NCBI GenBank assembly: GCA_025360645.1
Contig: JANYBT010000123.1
Location: 1 to 32,953, forward strand
Reading direction: 5' to 3'
Origin: Acidobacteriaceae bacterium
GTDB taxonomy: Bacteria; Acidobacteriota; Terriglobia; Terriglobales; Acidobacteriaceae
Length of the DNA: 32,953 bases
The position numbers and the translations under genes are program-made. Below the pieces are notes generated by a model that was not told the DNA's origin, did not search any database, and saw nothing but the letters and a program-made list of their open reading frames with translations. This document shows, piece by piece, positions 30,579-32,953 of the stretch. Every line of letters starts with the position of its first letter. Position 1 is the stretch's first letter.

Positions 30579-31542
30579 GGAGCTTGCGCGCCTCCCGCAC
30601 CACGTCGCTGACCTTGGGCAGGTAAAACTCTTCCTGCGGCGGAGAAAATGGGACCGGCGTATCGGGGGCGGTGATGCGGACGATGGGGCCGTCGAGCGCG
30701 TCGAAGGCTTTCTCGTTGATGATGGCGCTGATTTCGCCGGCCAGGCCGCCAGTGCGGGCGTGCTCATGCAGGATGATCACTTTGCTGGTCTTCCGCACCG
30801 TTGCCGCGATGGCTTCGCGATCGAGCGGCGAGACCGTGCGCAGGTCTACCACCTCCAGCTCGATTCCCTCTTGCGCCAGCAACGCAGCCGCCTCCAGCGC
30901 GGTGTATACCATGGCGGCATAAGTGATCACGCTCAGGTCGCAGCCTTCGCGGGCGATACGCGCCTTGCCGATGGGGACAATATAGTCTTCGGCGGGCACT
31001 TCGTCCTTGATGCGGCGATACAAGTACTTGTGCTCGAAAAAAATCACCGGACTGTTGTCGCGAATGGCGGCCTTGATCAGGCCCTTGGCGTCATAGGCGG
31101 TGGCCGGGCAGACCACTTTGAGGCCGGGCGAATGCACGAACCACATTTCCGGATTCTGCGAGTGGAAGGGGCCGCCATGCACATTGCCGCCGCTGGGCCC
31201 GCGAATCACCAATGGCGCCGGCGCATTCCAGCGATAGTGCGACTTGGCCACCATGTTGACGATCTGGTTGAAGGCGCAGCCGATGAAGTCCATGAACTGG
31301 AACTCGGCGACGGGCCGCAAGCCGGTGAGCGAAGCGCCAAACGCCGCGCCCACAATGGCCGACTCGGCGATCGGCGTATCGATCACCCGCTCCGGACCGA
31401 AGTGGTCAATGAAGCCGTCGGTGACCTTGAAGGCCCCGCCGTAGATGCCGATGTCCTCGCCAATGCAGAACACGGCGGGGTCGCGTTCCATCTCTTCCCA
31501 GATTCCCTGGCGGATGGCTTCGAGGTAGGTGAGTTGAGGCAT
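30568..31542 (-). CDS. pdhB: Pyruvate/2-oxoacid dehydrogenase E1 beta subunit
   Basis: With the alpha chain, E1 decarboxylates a 2-oxoacid by thiamine diphosphate and hands the acyl group to lipoyl-E2. The 324-aa beta chain has GEDIGIYGGAFKVTDGF, the TPIAESAIVGAAFGAS segment (the Glu activates ThDP), RGPSGGNVHGGPFHSQ, and the C-terminal domain VVDLRTVSPLD with HEHARTGG. All conserved blocks are present. Pyruvate or branched-chain substrate cannot be decided by eye. The alpha subunit usually lies directly upstream; here a decayed toxin-antitoxin pair occupies that place. The ribosome-binding site is weak. Confidence 0.9.
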   Translation of the reverse strand: MPQLTYLEAIRQGIWEEMERDPAVFCIGEDIGIYGGAFKVTDGFIDHFGPERVIDTPIAESAIVGAAFGASLTGLRPVAEFQFMDFIGCAFNQIVNMVAKSHYRWNAPAPLVIRGPSGGNVHGGPFHSQNPEMWFVHSPGLKVVCPATAYDAKGLIKAAIRDNSPVIFFEHKYLYRRIKDEVPAEDYIVPIGKARIAREGCDLSVITYAAMVYTALEAAALLAQEGIELEVVDLRTVSPLDREAIAATVRKTSKVIILHEHARTGGLAGEISAIINEKAFDALDGPIVRITAPDTPVPFSPPQEEFYLPKVSDVVREARKLHAY

Positions 31543-31582
31543 AGAGGATTCTAGATGCTAGGTTTACTTCCGCAAGCTGATT

Positions 31583-31616
31583 GTACAAAATGTACTATGA
31601 TGCAATTTGTACATTT
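31583..31616 (+). promoter_or_regulatory. Palindromic operator of the toxin-antitoxin pair
   Basis: GTACAAAATGTAC (31583-31595) is an inverted repeat with 5-bp arms. ATTTGTACATTT (31605-31616) repeats the TGTAC half in the other orientation. A possible -10, TACTAT (31593-31598), overlaps the first. Such operators are normal for autoregulated antitoxins. Confidence 0.5.
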
Positions 31617-31631
31617 GGCACGGAGGGATTG

Positions 31632-31881
31632 ATGATGACCCCAAAGTTGACCCGCCACTGCCGCGCGCCAGAGCTTCTCTGACATGGTAAACTGGGCCGC
31701 CTATGGCGGCGAGAGAATTGTAGTGCATCGTAGGAAGAAGCCGGTGGCCGCCGTCGTTCCTCTAGCGGACTTGGAATTGCTGGAACAAATGGACGACCGG
31801 CGCGACGTGATCGAGGCCCGCAAGCGCCGTCGTGAGCCAACCGTACCGTGGACAAAGATCAAGAGGGACCTGAAGCTGTAG
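31632..31881 (+). pseudogene. Phd/YefM-type antitoxin, frameshifted
   Basis: ATG 31632/31635 has an excellent GGAGGG site (31622-31627) and begins MMTPKLT. After that the frame goes to a stop at 31680. The next frame reads ATAARQSFSDMVNWAAYGG, then ERIVVHRRKKPVAAVVPLADLELLE, a classic Phd/YefM antitoxin. Removing one C from CCC at 31651-31653 rejoins them as LTATAARQSFSDM. The C-terminal part, including the toxin-binding tail, is intact, and an internal ATG (31684) could still give a fragment without its first DNA-binding residues. A sequencing error in the C-run is the alternative. Confidence 0.75.
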
Positions 31882-31896
31882 CGGGGGAAGCACCCC

Positions 31897-32040
31897 ATGC
31901 GCTATTCCCTCGAGTTCACCAAGTCCGCGCTGAAGGAACTGCAGTCTCTGGACCGGAAGATGCAACTCCGGGTCGCTGCAAGGACGTCCGAATTGTGCGC
32001 CGATCCATTCGGTGCCGGAGCCCGGAAGTCTGGAGACTAG
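31897..32040 (+). pseudogene. RelE/ParE-type toxin, truncated
   Basis: The frame starts 15 nt after the antitoxin stop and reads MRYSLEFTKSALKELQSLD, then RKMQLRVAARTSELCADPFGAGARKSGD and a stop: 47 residues of a family of about 85. It matches the first helices of RelE/ParE toxins. The central strand normally reading WRxRxGDYR is only hinted at in the +1 frame as VWRLADRR (about 32028-32051), and the C-terminus cannot be found. The toxin is judged inactive. Confidence 0.75.
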
Positions 32041-32164
32041 CCGACCGTCGCCTGAACATGTCGAGTCGCAAAGTTGTACAAACATTGCAAAAATATTCAC
32101 AGTTATGGCTACCGTGTTGAGTACAAACAGGTTAGCAGCGTATTGGCGTCCAGGGTCGTACTGG

Positions 32165-32192
32165 AGGCGTTTCTCATAACCCGAAAACGCCT
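32165..32192. other. Perfect 8-bp hairpin in the gene-free stretch
   Basis: AGGCGTTT (32165-32172) and AAACGCCT (32185-32192) flank a 12-nt loop. The word TAGGTGGCC then occurs twice (32192-32200 and 32218-32226), and GCCAC/GTGGC can pair near 32223-32239. There is no T-run. The 32041-32684 stretch holds no gene I can support. Confidence 0.4.
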
Positions 32193-32300
32193 AGGTGGCC
32201 TTCGCGTAGAATGCCCGTAGGTGGCCACAGGAAGCCCGTGGCGCGACTACAGGGTGCGAGGTGGCACTTCGGGTCATCCCGCGTTCCAGGCGAGCTCAGA

Positions 32301-32316
32301 ACGCGTTTAAACGCGT
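32301..32316. promoter_or_regulatory. Perfect 16-bp palindrome
   Basis: ACGCGTTTAAACGCGT reads the same on both strands with no spacer. Such a site suits a dimeric DNA-binding protein. Nothing nearby identifies which. Confidence 0.45.
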
Positions 32317-32373
32317 CTCAGCCGTTGTGGGATGTAAGAGTTACACTGTTCCTATCTTTATCTTAGAGCTATT

Positions 32374-32395
32374 CATTGTGATGTACCTCACAATG
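32374..32395. promoter_or_regulatory. CRP/FNR-like palindromic site
   Basis: CATTGTGA, 6 nt, TCACAATG: arms are perfect over 8 bp and contain TGTGA-N6-TCACA, the consensus core for CRP-type regulators. It lies about 290 nt before hemB and touches the REP-like copy that begins at 32394. Confidence 0.5.
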
Positions 32396-32640
32396 TAGGG
32401 CGGACACTCTTGTCCGCCGCCTTGGGTTTTGATTCTTCTTTTGTTTTTGATCGTGATGATCAAGTCCCGTATTTGTGCTCTTGATGCGCTCAGAAATCAA
32501 AAGCAACAGCAACCTCGGCGGACAGGAGTGTCTGCCCTGCACTTTTGATCTTGATGATCGAGTCCCGTGTCTTTGATCTTGATGCTCGGAAAATCAAGAG
32601 CAACAGCAACGGCGGCGGACAGCCTAGTCCCGTCCACACA
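32394..32640 (+). repeat. REP-like cluster: head-to-head pair plus tandem copy
   Basis: TGTAGGGCGGACACTCTTG then TCCGCCGCC (32394-32421) faces CGGCGGACAGGAGTGTCTG then CCCTGCAC (32516-32542). A diverged third copy, GGCGGCGGACAGCCTAGTC (32611-32629), follows. The spacer unit with GATGATC(A/G)AGTCCCGT and ATCAA(A/G)AGCAACAGCAAC occurs twice with a 98-bp period (32455 and 32553). This forms a small BIME-like cluster ending 44 nt before hemB. Confidence 0.8.
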
Positions 32641-32672
32641 GGCTTGAGTGTCCCGCCTCCACGCAACTGCGC

Positions 32673-32678
32673 TAAAAT
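32673..32678 (+). promoter_or_regulatory. -10 box of hemB, leaderless spacing
   Basis: TAAAAT lies 6 nt before the hemB ATG, the same distance as for tmk. No Shine-Dalgarno sequence precedes the ATG and no -35 is found at the normal distance. Confidence 0.45.
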
Positions 32679-32684
32679 TCCTGC

Positions 32685-32953
32685 ATGGCCTTTCCCATCA
32701 CCCGAATGCGCCGCATGCGAAGCAGCGAAGCGTTGCGATCCCTGGTGCGCGAGACGCACCTGACTCCCGGCTCGTTTGTTTATCCCATGTTTGTGTGCCC
32801 CGGGGAGGGAGTGCGCAAACCCGTCCGCTCCATGCCGGGGGTTTCGAATTTGTCGGTGGACGAGGCGGTGAAGGAAGCGCGCGAAGCGCTGGGCCTGGGC
32901 GTGCCGGCGGTGATTCTGTTTGGACTTCCCTCGGCTAAGGATGAAGTTGCCAC
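32685..32953 (+). CDS. hemB: Delta-aminolevulinic acid dehydratase HemB, N-terminal part
   Basis: HemB (porphobilinogen synthase) joins two 5-aminolevulinate molecules in haem synthesis. Only 89 codons are in the window. The frame reads MAFPITRMRRMRSSEALRSL, then VRETHLTPGSFVYPMFVCPGEG, RSMPGVSNLSVDEAV, and LGVPAVILFGLPSAKDE, a full match to the HemB N-terminal arm and first barrel strands. The metal site and the Schiff-base lysine lie beyond the window. The ATG shown gives the expected R.RR start of the family. Confidence 0.92.
   Translation, partial: MAFPITRMRRMRSSEALRSLVRETHLTPGSFVYPMFVCPGEGVRKPVRSMPGVSNLSVDEAVKEAREALGLGVPAVILFGLPSAKDEVA

Noticed and set aside
32041-32684. A structured non-coding RNA such as RNase P, tmRNA or SRP RNA
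   Set aside because: Hairpins exist, but none of the conserved cores of those RNAs could be recognised.

Overview
The window reads as a chromosomal segment of an Acidobacteriota genome, most like the Koribacter/Terriglobales group. This is inferred from protein style and not from a database search: an S16 beginning (M)LMIRLARRG, an Hfq-like Sm protein with a long N-terminal extension, a PASTA-tailed FtsI with SSD in place of SSN, an EF-P with PGNLR in place of PGKGG, and a DUF2007 protein. The DNA is GC-rich and gene-dense, and almost all genes are housekeeping.

Layout, left to right. (1) 3-527: the end of a secreted FG-GAP/VCBS repeat protein cut by the window edge. (2) 648-6241: a translation/secretion block on the + strand: ffh, a peroxiredoxin-like gene preceded by a low-complexity inverted repeat, then the classical rpsP-khpA-rimM-trmD-rplS-rnhB operon. 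(3) 6521-8852: tmk-holB (1-nt overlap) and an hfq-like gene. (4) 8955-11019: convergent dcd, then a HU gene and a site-2-type membrane protease. (5) 21745 down to 11054 on the minus strand: a division and cell wall (dcw) cluster mraZ-rsmH-ftsL-ftsI-murE-murF-mraY, followed unexpectedly by priA where murD/ftsW/murG would be expected. A three-box MraZ operator lies upstream of mraZ. (6) 22156-26888: an accessory + strand run: SRPBCC protein, small membrane protein, lipid-kinase-like protein, MFS exporter and a secreted esterase with a helical/TPR-like tail. (7) 27275-29009: efp, acyP and apt. (8) 29028-31542 on the minus strand: a 45-aa membrane microprotein, a monohaem cytochrome c, a DUF2007 protein and an E1-beta (pdhB) gene with no E1-alpha beside it. 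(9) 31583-32040: a decayed Phd/RelE-type toxin-antitoxin pair. (10) 32041-32684: a gene-free stretch rich in palindromes and REP-like repeats, then the start of hemB.

The least explained content is between genes. Three intergenic regions (2014-2270, 6265-6503, 27838-28172) are made of degenerate short words arranged in inverted arms, each built on a different word. A separate dispersed family with the core GGCGGACA(A/G)GAGTGTC recurs at 27101, 29541, 32394, 32516 and, diverged, at 32611, partly as head-to-head pairs. A CRP/FNR-like perfect palindrome abuts one of these copies. No complete novel defence or mobile system is visible. The intergenic repeat classes are the best candidates for something undescribed.
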